This document shows, piece after piece, positions 1-8,070 of a stretch of 32,499 nucleotides of DNA; the first letter of the stretch is position 1, and every line of letters begins with the position of its first letter. The stretch is taken from IMG/VR virus record IMGVR_UViG_3300042945_002352, positions 1-32,499 of that record. The stretch is one strand, 5' to 3'. The notes under the pieces were generated by a model. That model ran no database searches, was not told the DNA's origin, and saw only the letters and a program-made list of their open reading frames with translations. A program made the translations under genes and the position numbers. The stretch comes from a virus.

Positions 1-926
1 TCCCGGTTCTCGCCGGCCGCCTCGATGCGCTTGATGAGCGCCATCTTCTGCGCCATCAGCACCGACACGTCCGACTCTTCCTTCTGAAGCGCCTTGATGG
101 CGGCGTCGGTGATGACGTACTCCAACCAGCCGGAAACGCCGTCAGCGGTGGTGTTGTTGCCAATAACGGAAGCGGCCGAAAGTTGGATGCGAGTGGTAGC
201 GCCGGGAGTAGGCGTCGGGCTGGTGGTGTTCTCGACCAGCAAGCCAATCGGCGTCGTTGTGGCGCTGGTCAGCGTCACCACGTTGTTGAGCGCCGTCGCG
301 GTTACGTCACCACCAAGCGCGTTGATGGCGTTGGCAATGTTCGTGGCGGTTACAGGAATCGTGGCGCCCAACTCCGCGAACAGGTTGATAACAGACGCGC
401 CATTTATCGTAAGCGTATCACCCGAAACCGGCTGCGCGGCTACCGTCAGCGTCACCGGGTCGAACAAGTTCTCTAGTCGCGGGATGTACCAGAGCCGAAT
501 GGTCTGACCCATGTTGGGTGACGGCGTAAACCACAGCTTGTTGCCGCTCAAACGGTAACGCAGGTTGGTTACGCCAATCCACGTCTGCACGTTTGCGGTC
601 GAGTAGCGATTGCGCTCGGCCAGCGAAAACGGACGCAGGGTGACGTAGCCATCGGGGCCGTTGCTAATCGACAGGTCGACGCCCAGCAGCTTGTAAAAGT
701 CTTCGGGAAGGTCATAACGCTCGACGTTGCCCTGCAACGAGAAGCTGTATTCCTTCACATAGTAGTCGTTGCCGTACTTCTGAACTAACAGGTCGTACAG
801 TTCAAAGTACGAAGCGTTGATGTAGGAGTTGAACTCCTCGTCGGAAATAAAAGTCGAGTGCACCATGTCGGCGCGTTGACGTGTCGCCTCCCGCAACTGC
901 GGCAGCGTCATTACGGGATAGGTCAT
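1..926 (-). CDS. Head-tail adaptor-like protein (3' end missing)
   Basis: The first 308 codons are present and the gene runs off the left edge. The ATG at 926 has a GGAGG five bases upstream. The N-terminal part (roughly residues 1-155, with motifs such as FNSYINASYFELYDLL) and the C-terminal stretch (WLEYVITDAAIKALQKEESD, near 267-286) resemble the phage adaptor or neck proteins encoded after the capsid gene, which join portal and tail. Between them, about residues 158-258, sits a Thr/Val/Ala-rich beta-type stretch that looks inserted. Position after portal, scaffold and capsid fits the role. The assignment rests on remembered family sequence and gene order, not on a search. Confidence 0.72.
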   Translation of the reverse strand, partial: MTYPVMTLPQLREATRQRADMVHSTFISDEEFNSYINASYFELYDLLVQKYGNDYYVKEYSFSLQGNVERYDLPEDFYKLLGVDLSISNGPDGYVTLRPFSLAERNRYSTANVQTWIGVTNLRYRLSGNKLWFTPSPNMGQTIRLWYIPRLENLFDPVTLTVAAQPVSGDTLTINGASVINLFAELGATIPVTATNIANAINALGGDVTATALNNVVTLTSATTTPIGLLVENTTSPTPTPGATTRIQLSAASVIGNNTTADGVSGWLEYVITDAAIKALQKEESDVSVLMAQKMALIKRIEAAGENR

Positions 927-987
927 CGCGCCTCCGATACAGAAGGAGGAGCGCCGGGTTTACCGACGCCCCTCCCGCCTGTCTGCC

Positions 988-1266
988 TTAGTAGCCTTCG
1001 TCCTCTTCCTCTTCGCCGATGTCCTCGTGCGGGCCTTCCATGTGCGGCATGGCGTCCGCAATCTGGAAGGCTGACATCAACGCAGAGGCTACTCCGTCAG
1101 CATCGCCGGCCTTGACCGACTCAATCAGGTCCTCGGCGCACGCCTTCATCGCGTGACCGTGGCCGACCTTGCCGCCGCCGTGCTCCGGCTTGCCTTCGCC
1201 CATACTCTTCTTGGGCTTCATCTTGCCGAGGATGATGGCAACAGCCGCCTTCTCGTCGTGAACCAT
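988..1266 (-). CDS. Small acidic-tailed protein in the head module
   Basis: This is a 92-residue protein. The ATG at 1266 follows an excellent AAGGAGG; an in-frame extension to 1428 would run back over the upstream gene and has no such site. The first 40 residues are basic and rich in Gly and His, the middle (40-72) is a predicted helix, and the C-terminus is strongly acidic (EDIGEEEEDEGY). It lies 10 bases after a virion-type gene in the leftward structural operon. Function is not recognised; a minor head component or assembly factor is possible. Confidence 0.72.
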   Translation of the reverse strand: MVHDEKAAVAIILGKMKPKKSMGEGKPEHGGGKVGHGHAMKACAEDLIESVKAGDADGVASALMSAFQIADAMPHMEGPHEDIGEEEEDEGY

Positions 1267-1276
1267 GACAGCCTCC

Positions 1277-1714
1277 TTAGAGCGCGGTGCTGTTGGCGAG
1301 CGTAACGCTGAACAGCATGGTGGTCGAGGCCGGGTCGGTGCCGACAAAGCTGCCGCCAACATCCGGCGTCCCAAACTGAACGACCAGCTTGGGGGTCGTC
1401 TGGTCGTTGACCAGCGAGTCGCCAACAATCACCGGAACGGTGATGTTGCTGCCGGCGTCGGTCTTGATGCCAGTCAGGGCCAGCAGGCGAACATACGGGT
1501 CCTGGAGGAAGAAGTCGTATGCGCCGCCGCTAAGCTGCGCCACGCTGGCAAAGCCATTCGACGGGTTGATGGTGACCGGCGACGAGCCGGCATTGATGAC
1601 CTCGCTGGTGACCAGCGTGGGAACGCCACCGGCGTCAAAGGTGACCTTAGCAAACAGGGTAACAACACCCTTCTGCAGGGTTCCCTGGAACTGCGTGAAA
1701 GTGCGATTTGCCAT
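1277..1714 (-). CDS. Putative virion protein downstream of the capsid gene
   Basis: This 145-residue protein starts at an ATG with AAGGAG upstream. It is rich in Val, Thr, Gly and Ala with alternating hydrophobic residues, a composition typical of all-beta phage structural proteins. It contains no Cys or enzyme motif. Its place immediately after the major capsid gene, separated by a strong hairpin, is where head decoration or cement proteins are often encoded. That role is inference from position and composition only. Confidence 0.75.
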   Translation of the reverse strand: MANRTFTQFQGTLQKGVVTLFAKVTFDAGGVPTLVTSEVINAGSSPVTINPSNGFASVAQLSGGAYDFFLQDPYVRLLALTGIKTDAGSNITVPVIVGDSLVNDQTTPKLVVQFGTPDVGGSFVGTDPASTTMLFSVTLANSTAL

Positions 1715-1734
1715 TGGGATTCTCCTTGAACAAA

Positions 1735-1765
1735 GGGCGACTCCGGCACAATACCAGAGCCGCCC
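1735..1765 (-). terminator. Hairpin between capsid gene and downstream gene (attenuating terminator)
   Basis: On the minus strand, arms at 1765-1754 and 1746-1735 form a 12-bp stem (with G-U pairs) around a 7-base loop, followed by UUUGUU. The U-tract is short, so partial termination is likely. Many phages place a leaky terminator just after the major capsid gene so that capsid mRNA exceeds that of downstream genes; that role is inferred here. Confidence 0.6.
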
Positions 1766-1780
1766 TCGGTTCGGTTGGGA

Positions 1781-3070
1781 TTACGCGCCCAGCTTGACGT
1801 TCGCGTTGAAGCCAGGGGCGTTGCACCCAAGCTGCGCGTAGCTGACGACGCGGAGTTCGGCGGCATCGCTGTTGTAGACGCGGAGCATCTCAAGCCCGTC
1901 CGCGTACTTGGCGATGTGCGGCGCCGGCCCCAGCGAGTACAGCTTCCAGGTGTCCATCTGGAGCAGGAACGCCGTCTTGGCCGGGCAGGAGCGGTCCGGG
2001 AACACCTTGATCTGGCCGGCGGCGCCGTTGATCAGGATGCCGGGGTAGTACAGCTTCGCAGGGCCATCGAAGCTGATGTACTGCGCCTTGCTGCCAAGCG
2101 ACTTCTCAAGCGCGGCGTAGCTGGCGAAGTTGGTGATGCACACGTCCGGGTTACCACCCTCGCGAGCCACCAGCAGCGAGCCGTCGATGAGGGCTTCCTC
2201 AATCGACTGCGCCGAGCCGTCGTAGCGCACGCCGCCGAGGCGGGTCGGGTCGACCGAGCGGTCAACACCGAAGAACGCGCTGGAGGTCGGGGTAGTCTGC
2301 GGAACCCAAGCCGACAGACCCTTCAGAGCCAGGCTGTAATCACCCTGGACGTTCAGCGTATCAAGAGCGGACGCTGCCCAGCTACCAAGGCCCGCGCCAG
2401 CAACGCCGCCCATCGAGCCGGACACCTGTACAACGCCGGTGGTGCGGTTCACGGCAACAACGTAAGCCGGGCCACCCGTCCGCAGCGTGCCGGTCGAGGG
2501 GTCGCGGGCCTCCAAGGTCATGTTGACCTCAAAGTTGACCACGTCCGAAGCATTGGTCAGCACGATGTTGCCAAGGGTGCTGGACGCGCCAATAACGCCA
2601 ATCGAGCCCGTGCCGTCGCGGAAGAGCTGCGTGGCAAGGCTGTTGGTCAGGGCGCGGATAGCGCCGTCGATGACCACGGTGGCGCCGTTGATGAACGCCA
2701 TCTTGTCGGTCTTCGACGCCAGCATCGTCTGGTTGTCGATCTGCGCGATGCTGTAGTTCGACGCGCGGGTCAGGGCGAACGACTCAACCGTGGCCGCAGT
2801 CTGGTTGCCCTGCGCCGACGAGAAGGTGGCGCTGCGGCCCTGCGAGGTGTTCACGATGAGGGGGATCGGCATGTACTTGCCGCCGAACTCCTCCATCTTG
2901 GGAACCATCGCCAAGAAGGGGTTGTTCTTGTAGACCAGGTTGGCAATCTTCTGGTCGTCATAAAGCTCCTTGAGCGCCGCGTTGGCAGCGCCAAGGTCGA
3001 ACGAGAACGACGGGCCGCCCGTCTGATTCAGAGCGGGGGTCGGGGGAGTACCGGGTCCGGGCCAAGACAT
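1781..3070 (-). CDS. Major capsid protein
   Basis: This 429-residue protein forms the icosahedral shell. I place the start at the ATG at 3070 (MSWPGPG), preceded by TAGGAAC; an upstream ATG at 3100 has no ribosome site. The first 25 residues are Pro/Gly-rich, followed by LKELYDDQKIANLVYKNNPFL and a region rich in Ser, Thr, Asn and Ala. This N-terminal pattern and the Gly/Asn-rich body are typical of phage capsid subunits that assemble on a separate scaffold. Gene order portal, scaffold, capsid, adaptor supports the call strongly. No protease gene was seen, so shell maturation may proceed without cleavage. Confidence 0.87.
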   Translation of the reverse strand: MSWPGPGTPPTPALNQTGGPSFSFDLGAANAALKELYDDQKIANLVYKNNPFLAMVPKMEEFGGKYMPIPLIVNTSQGRSATFSSAQGNQTAATVESFALTRASNYSIAQIDNQTMLASKTDKMAFINGATVVIDGAIRALTNSLATQLFRDGTGSIGVIGASSTLGNIVLTNASDVVNFEVNMTLEARDPSTGTLRTGGPAYVVAVNRTTGVVQVSGSMGGVAGAGLGSWAASALDTLNVQGDYSLALKGLSAWVPQTTPTSSAFFGVDRSVDPTRLGGVRYDGSAQSIEEALIDGSLLVAREGGNPDVCITNFASYAALEKSLGSKAQYISFDGPAKLYYPGILINGAAGQIKVFPDRSCPAKTAFLLQMDTWKLYSLGPAPHIAKYADGLEMLRVYNSDAAELRVVSYAQLGCNAPGFNANVKLGA

Positions 3071-3083
3071 GGGAGTTCCTACC

Positions 3084-3098
3084 GCGTGCTTTGCACGC
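3084..3098 (-). promoter_or_regulatory. Hairpin in the capsid 5' leader
   Basis: GCGTGC and GCACGC form a perfect 6-bp stem with a three-base loop. On the mRNA it lies just before the capsid ribosome site. It could stabilise the mRNA 5' end or tune translation. The rest of the 121-base gap between scaffold and capsid genes shows no clear promoter. Confidence 0.45.
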
Positions 3099-3191
3099 AA
3101 AGAGTCGATTTACCCCGCACCATGCGAGGCAAAAGGAAAGACGAATTGGTCTTACTGTGATTTGCGCGTAACTCGCGCTATGGGCGTGTGG

Positions 3192-4082
3192 TTACCGACC
3201 CTCTAACCGAGCAAGAGCGGCTGCAACCCGGTCCGCATCAGTACGCGGTCGCTGCGGGCTTCCAGTCGCTGCTGCCGTCAGGTCGTTGCTCAACGTTGGT
3301 CCCGACCTCGGGACGGACGCGGCAACTGGCGCCTGCGGTGAGGCCACACTCTGCTTCGCTGCAAACTTCTTGGTCCGCTGCGCTTGCTGCGCCAGCTCCT
3401 CAAGGTGCTCTTCAACCATCTTGGCGGCCTCTGGAATAGCAAGGACTTTGCCTGATTGATTGAATGCTTCCTCGATAACCTGATACACGAGATTATCGGC
3501 ACCGTAAAGCGCCGTCAACTCGTAAGTTTCAGAATGTTGCTTGACGTATTCCGATACCTCGCCACGGAACTGCTCGATGATTTGCTGCTGCTCCTTGGCG
3601 GCCATCTCCTCGGCAGCGCGGCGTGCAGCCTCGCGCTCCGACTGGGACTGCTTCTTGAACTCCTCAAGTTCCTGCCGAAGCGAAACAACCTCAAGCGACG
3701 GGGTCGGCTTGTTGTCGTTCATCATGTATTCTGTAATCTGCTCGTAGCTTAGGCCCAACGACTTTAGCGCCTCCAGCGGGTTGAGCGCAGCCTGCCGACG
3801 CAAATCTTGGAAAGCCTTGACCTCTTCGGCCTGCCGGGCAATCTCGGCCTGCTGCTGCCGGATGGCCTGCTGCTTTCGGTAGACCTCGGCCTCTTTCCTG
3901 GCCAGCGCCGCAAAACGCTCCGAGTTACGCTCCTTAGGCTGCTCCGGTGCGGGCTCCGCGGCTAGTGGTGCCTCTACGGCGGGCGCCTCTGCGGCAGCGC
4001 CCTGCACCACCTCGGCGGCGGTCGGCATTTGCGGCTGGGTCGCTCCCAGCATCATGTTGGTCGGCATACCTTCAACGCTCAT
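3192..4082 (-). CDS. Capsid scaffolding protein
   Basis: This 296-residue protein starts at an ATG behind AAGGAGT. The first 50 residues are Ala/Pro/Glu-rich and disordered. Residues about 52-100 and 125-185 are long charged helices rich in Glu, Gln, Lys and Arg, predicted coiled coil, and the C-terminus is basic (PRTDADRVAAALARLEGR). A highly charged helical protein encoded between portal and capsid is the standard signature of a phage scaffold, which guides procapsid assembly and then leaves. No protease motif is visible. The call rests on composition and gene order. Confidence 0.85.
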   Translation of the reverse strand: MSVEGMPTNMMLGATQPQMPTAAEVVQGAAAEAPAVEAPLAAEPAPEQPKERNSERFAALARKEAEVYRKQQAIRQQQAEIARQAEEVKAFQDLRRQAALNPLEALKSLGLSYEQITEYMMNDNKPTPSLEVVSLRQELEEFKKQSQSEREAARRAAEEMAAKEQQQIIEQFRGEVSEYVKQHSETYELTALYGADNLVYQVIEEAFNQSGKVLAIPEAAKMVEEHLEELAQQAQRTKKFAAKQSVASPQAPVAASVPRSGPTLSNDLTAAATGSPQRPRTDADRVAAALARLEGR

Positions 4083-4097
4083 TCACTTACTCCTTGG

Positions 4098-5993
4098 TTA
4101 CTGTGCCGGGACATTCGGCACAAGTTCGCTGGCTGGCATAGGCATCGGCGGTGCTAACGGCTCGCCGGTCATTCCGGGTAATACAGGCATTTCGGGAGGC
4201 GGCGGCATCATCGCCTGCTCAAGCTCGGCAATCTGCGCCAGGTAGCGGCGAAGCAACTCCAACCGCTCTTCCTTCAGGTTGTGCAACTTGCCTTTGGCGT
4301 AATACTCAAGGCACAGCTGCTTGGAAAGTTGCAGGTCGTCCAGCGGGTCGGGCGGGGTGTAGTCGCCGTCGTCGACAATCTGGTCGAACACCGACGTCAA
4401 GTAATCCTCTTCGGCGTTCGCCAGCGACTCGACCTGCTCCAGGTCCGGGAAGTCCAGCAGACGACGTGCTTGGCGAGGTGACAGGAAGCCGGCCTGTGCG
4501 TACTCTTGAATGGTAGCGAGGCGGCCCGCCGGGTCTGTCGGAAGCGACGACACCGGGTAGCATTGCATGACGTAGTCGTCCTGCGAGAGGTTGATGTCGC
4601 CCCACGACACCCGCGACAGCGACTTGCGGCCGGGAACGCGGACCTCGTAGTCCTTTTCCTCGGAGGCGATGCCCTTGGCAATCTCAATGGAAAGCCGGGC
4701 AACGTCCATGAACATGTTCTCGTACGACTTGGCAGGCGTATGCAGACGGTCCGTCTGAATGTCGGCAAACTCACGGATGGCGCGACCGGAGTTCAAGCCC
4801 TCCGGCTTGAGGCTGGAGGCCGACAGCTGCGACACGCCGGCCTGCTCGTAGCCCTTGTTGATCAGGTTCTGAAGGTGCGCGAACACCTCGGGCGCGACCG
4901 GCGACGGCGTGACGTAAGCCGGCGGTGTGCCGGTGTAGTTTACGATGGCGCCAATCTCGTTGTTTAGGTGCTCTTTGACAATCTTGCTGCCGTTCTCGAT
5001 GAACACCTTGAAGCTGCCCATCATGTGGAACGACCGCTGAATCACCCAAAGCAGCTTGTTGATTTCCAGCTGAATGTTCTGAAGCTGCTCGGCAAGACCC
5101 TGGCCCCAATAGCCGTAGAGGCGCGGCGCCCATTGACAACGAGCAAACGGAAACCATTGGTGCGGCCACGGCTCCATCTTGCCGAGGATGGCTCCATCAA
5201 TAGTAATGACGTGCTTCCCGTCGTCAGCACCAGGACCGCTGGGCAGGTGCCACGACTCGCGCACCGTCAGCATGTCTGCCACGATGCTGCGTCCCGCCTC
5301 TTCGGTGCGACTCGGCTTTGCGCCGGCAATCTTGGCGGCATCGTCCGGGAACATATCGAACAACACCTGGCGGTCGACCTGTTTGACCCGGTGCATCTGC
5401 CGAGGCTGACCGTACAGCGCCTCGACGTCGTCTACGAAAATCTCCGACGACATGACACGCTCGTGACAGACGCGGTCACCCTTGGCGAACACATGAATGA
5501 AGCCGTCGCCCCACACCGCCGCATCCCGGAACACGGTAGTGCCCAGTTCGTGGGTGCTGTTCTCGTAGAACACGCCCTCCAGGAAGGCGTTTAGCTTCTT
5601 GGCTTCGCGCTGCTTCTTGTAGTCGCCGCCGCTGGTCAGGAATAACGGCTTGGGGCGATTGCGGGTAATCTTCGCCACCACCGTATCAACCACGCTCTGC
5701 ACCAGGTTGTAGCTGATGCGGTCGCGTAACGCCGGCTGCTGCGCGGCCAGCTTGCTAAACGACACACCAGCCAGGGTGGTGGGCGACAGGTTGCCATACA
5801 GACGAGAGGAGACAATCCATTGGGTGGCGCGAAACGACTGCGCGTCACGAATCAGATTCAGCGTCCCGCTGATGACGTCGGCGGCATCTTGGCCGTCGAG
5901 CATCCACCAACGCCGCTCTTTGTTGTCCGGTAGCTTGTCGGGAACGCCGCTGCGCTCGCCACCGATGGTAAAATCCCGAAACTCAATGGGCAT
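4098..5993 (-). CDS. Portal protein
   Basis: This 631-residue protein forms the dodecameric ring at one capsid vertex through which DNA is packaged and ejected. Features include an aromatic, charged N-terminal section, WGDGFIHVF near residue 162, a helical segment around EQLQNIQLEINKLLWVIQR that matches the channel-lining region of large portals, GYEQAGVSQLSASSLKP, and a Pro/Met-rich tail (PPPPEMPVLPG). Length is typical of large podovirus-like portals. It overlaps the preceding small gene by 11 bases and is followed by the scaffold gene, the usual head order. Confidence 0.88.
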   Translation of the reverse strand: MPIEFRDFTIGGERSGVPDKLPDNKERRWWMLDGQDAADVISGTLNLIRDAQSFRATQWIVSSRLYGNLSPTTLAGVSFSKLAAQQPALRDRISYNLVQSVVDTVVAKITRNRPKPLFLTSGGDYKKQREAKKLNAFLEGVFYENSTHELGTTVFRDAAVWGDGFIHVFAKGDRVCHERVMSSEIFVDDVEALYGQPRQMHRVKQVDRQVLFDMFPDDAAKIAGAKPSRTEEAGRSIVADMLTVRESWHLPSGPGADDGKHVITIDGAILGKMEPWPHQWFPFARCQWAPRLYGYWGQGLAEQLQNIQLEINKLLWVIQRSFHMMGSFKVFIENGSKIVKEHLNNEIGAIVNYTGTPPAYVTPSPVAPEVFAHLQNLINKGYEQAGVSQLSASSLKPEGLNSGRAIREFADIQTDRLHTPAKSYENMFMDVARLSIEIAKGIASEEKDYEVRVPGRKSLSRVSWGDINLSQDDYVMQCYPVSSLPTDPAGRLATIQEYAQAGFLSPRQARRLLDFPDLEQVESLANAEEDYLTSVFDQIVDDGDYTPPDPLDDLQLSKQLCLEYYAKGKLHNLKEERLELLRRYLAQIAELEQAMMPPPPEMPVLPGMTGEPLAPPMPMPASELVPNVPAQ

Positions 5994-6303
5994 GGCGTCT
6001 CCGCTTGGTACGGTTCTTTACGCCGTACATCCGCCGGAGCGTGCGCCAGGCATCCACTTCGGCGTCACCAGAAAGGTCAGGGAACCACCGCTTGCACAGC
6101 GTTCCCATGATATAGACGCGCTCTTCGCTGGTGAGCGGTGCAAGTTCGGAAAACCACGGCACTTTGCCAGACGTCAGCGCATTGACGCAAGCCTCTTGAT
6201 GCGTGAAGCCTGCCCAAAGGGCCGAGCGCCACAAGTGCTCCCGGCTATTCATACGCGCCATTTCTTCGGGAGTGGCGATTTCCGCAATCTTCTCGTCAGA
6301 CAA
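5983..6303 (-). CDS. Hypothetical protein between terminase and portal
   Basis: This protein is 106 residues if started at a TTG at 6303 that has CTGGAG in front; the first in-frame ATGs (about 6261 and 6252) lack a good site. It overlaps the upstream gene by 8 bases and the portal by 11, so it is translationally coupled. It is helical with many Trp and a very basic end (VKNRTKRRRHAH). No family is recognised. Small basic proteins here sometimes assist packaging, which is only a guess. Confidence 0.65.
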   Translation of the reverse strand: MSDEKIAEIATPEEMARMNSREHLWRSALWAGFTHQEACVNALTSGKVPWFSELAPLTSEERVYIMGTLCKRWFPDLSGDAEVDAWRTLRRMYGVKNRTKRRRHAH

Positions 6304-6571
6304 TTGGCGCTCCAGGGTGAGACGAACACAGGTCGTGCGAGCATCCCATCAGACATCCGGACTCGGCGTGCTCTGTTATCCAGGAATGTCCGCAGGCACA
6401 AAGAGAGCCGGTAGCGTCCTCAAACACTCCCTGCTGGGCCATCGGCTCCAAGGTGGTTGATTGGGATTGTGGGACGCTACCAAGCTCTAACTCCAAGTCT
6501 TTCACGGCCAGGCGCTTTAGTCCATGCTCTCGCATAAACCGAATCCAGGCCAACACGTCAGCGGGCTTCAT
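6296..6571 (-). CDS. Hypothetical Cys-rich protein downstream of large terminase
   Basis: This 91-residue protein has an ATG overlapping the terminase stop as ATGA. The N-terminal half is a small helical region (VLAWIRFMREHGLKRLAVKD). The C-terminal half carries CACGHS, then ESGCLMGCSHDLC, giving Cys and His pairs that could hold a zinc ion. It may be a zinc-ribbon accessory of packaging, but no family is recognised. Confidence 0.68.
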   Translation of the reverse strand: MKPADVLAWIRFMREHGLKRLAVKDLELELGSVPQSQSTTLEPMAQQGVFEDATGSLCACGHSWITEHAESGCLMGCSHDLCSSHPGAPIV

Positions 6572-8070
6572 TCTTCGCTCCAGACCGACATTTGCTGGTC
6601 TTGATAGCGGCGCTCTTCCAGTTGCCGCTCAAGCTGCCTCTCTAGTTCGGTCTCGTACTCCAGAATCATCCACTCCGGCTCAGACTTACCGGCACGCAAG
6701 CCGTTTTGCTGGTGTCCACTTAGCCATTGGTAACAATGCCTCCACGCATAGAGCATAGAATCCGCACAATGGTTAGCGCATGACGGGTGCTCTTCGCGCC
6801 TGGGTAACGACCGTTCATCCCACACCAGGCCCTGCAACTCCTCTATCAGCGGCGCAGCGGTCTTGCGGTGCAGCTTGACGTACCCGCTGATGAAGTCGCC
6901 GTTCATAATTTCAATGAAGTCGGCCTTGCCCTGCTTCTGTGCGGGAGTGAGCGGGATGTCGTGGCGACGACGTATCTCCTCGACCGCCTGTTTGTTGGCG
7001 TTGTCGATGATGATGCTGTCGAACTGAAACCGGCTCATTAGCTTGTGCGTCCGGTCCGCCACCTCGGTGATGTCGCAGCCCTGCTTCTTGTCGGCGCCCA
7101 GCACATACAGGGTGCGGTCACCGTCACGATACGCGCACACCACCCAGGCGGTGGGGTCGTTGAAGCCGAGGTCGATGCCCAGGACGTAGCGCCAGCGGTT
7201 GTTCGCCTTGAGCGTCGGCAGCTCCTCGAACACATTTCGGCTGCTGTCAAAGCGATAGACCAGCTTGCTGTCGTCCACCACCCACTTGCCCAGGTAGTGC
7301 TGCTGAAACAACGGCGTCTGCTCGATGCTGGGGTTCGCCAACTTCAAGTCTTCAATCTCCGCTCGCCAGTTGTCGGCCATGCGGGGATTCTCAAACGCGG
7401 TCCAGCGGTGACAAGACCAACCCATCTTCTCCCAGCGTCCAGGAGTACTGGGGTCCTGTCCAGCAGTCAGGTCAAAGAACAAACCCCGCTTCATGTTGCC
7501 GGGGGTGCCAATCATGGCAATCGTGCCACCGTAGTCGGCGGTAGCCGGCTTCAAGATACCGTAGACCATCTCGTTCAAATCCACGTTGTAGGAAGCGGCC
7601 TCGTCCACCACCACCATCTTGAACTTCTGGCCGAGGGCCTTGTCCTTTTCCTGCTCGTCGGCGTCCATGCCGAGTAGGTAGATGATGCTGCCGTTCGGGA
7701 GCGTGCAGGACAACTCCGTCTCATTGAACCGACATTGCAGCCCCTGCTCGCGGTCGATGGCTTTGAGGATGTCCTTCCAGAGAATGCGCTTGGCCGAGGC
7801 ACGGGTGAGCGCCACATACAGACAGGAGACGCCGGGGTTGTAGTAAGCCTCGCGCAGCAGCATCAGGCCGGCGGCGTAAGACTTTCCTGCGCGACGGGTG
7901 CAAAGCGCGGCCTTCAGTCGAGCGGGGTCGTCAATGAACGCCGTCTGACACCGGGCACCGGGGTCGACAAACTTCGGCTCCTTCTTCTCGGCAGCTATCA
8001 GCGCAAAAAACTCCGACCTTTCAGCCGGTGTCATTTTGGCAAGAAGCGCCTCGATTTCGGCTGGAGTCAT
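6568..8070 (-). CDS. terL: Terminase large subunit (packaging ATPase and nuclease)
   Basis: This 500-residue enzyme cuts concatemeric DNA and pumps it into the procapsid through the portal. The ATPase domain has a Walker A (CTRRAGKS, 57-64), Walker B with catalytic Glu (MVVVDE, 152-157) and coupling motif (AMIGTPG, 185-191). The C-terminal RNase H-like nuclease shows LGIDLGFND (Asp300), IIIDNANK (Asp356) and HCADSMLYA (Asp437), matching the expected acidic triad. The start overlaps the methyltransferase stop as ATGA. The small subunit is not adjacent; it is encoded at 14,369-14,785. Confidence 0.95.
   Translation of the reverse strand: MTPAEIEALLAKMTPAERSEFFALIAAEKKEPKFVDPGARCQTAFIDDPARLKAALCTRRAGKSYAAGLMLLREAYYNPGVSCLYVALTRASAKRILWKDILKAIDREQGLQCRFNETELSCTLPNGSIIYLLGMDADEQEKDKALGQKFKMVVVDEAASYNVDLNEMVYGILKPATADYGGTIAMIGTPGNMKRGLFFDLTAGQDPSTPGRWEKMGWSCHRWTAFENPRMADNWRAEIEDLKLANPSIEQTPLFQQHYLGKWVVDDSKLVYRFDSSRNVFEELPTLKANNRWRYVLGIDLGFNDPTAWVVCAYRDGDRTLYVLGADKKQGCDITEVADRTHKLMSRFQFDSIIIDNANKQAVEEIRRRHDIPLTPAQKQGKADFIEIMNGDFISGYVKLHRKTAAPLIEELQGLVWDERSLPRREEHPSCANHCADSMLYAWRHCYQWLSGHQQNGLRAGKSEPEWMILEYETELERQLERQLEERRYQDQQMSVWSEE

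Noticed and set aside
1775-3160. Long open frame of 461 codons on the plus strand over the capsid gene
   Set aside because: It is antisense to a well-supported capsid gene with a good ribosome site. Its product is Arg/Val/Ala-rich without motifs, as expected of a shadow frame in GC-rich DNA.
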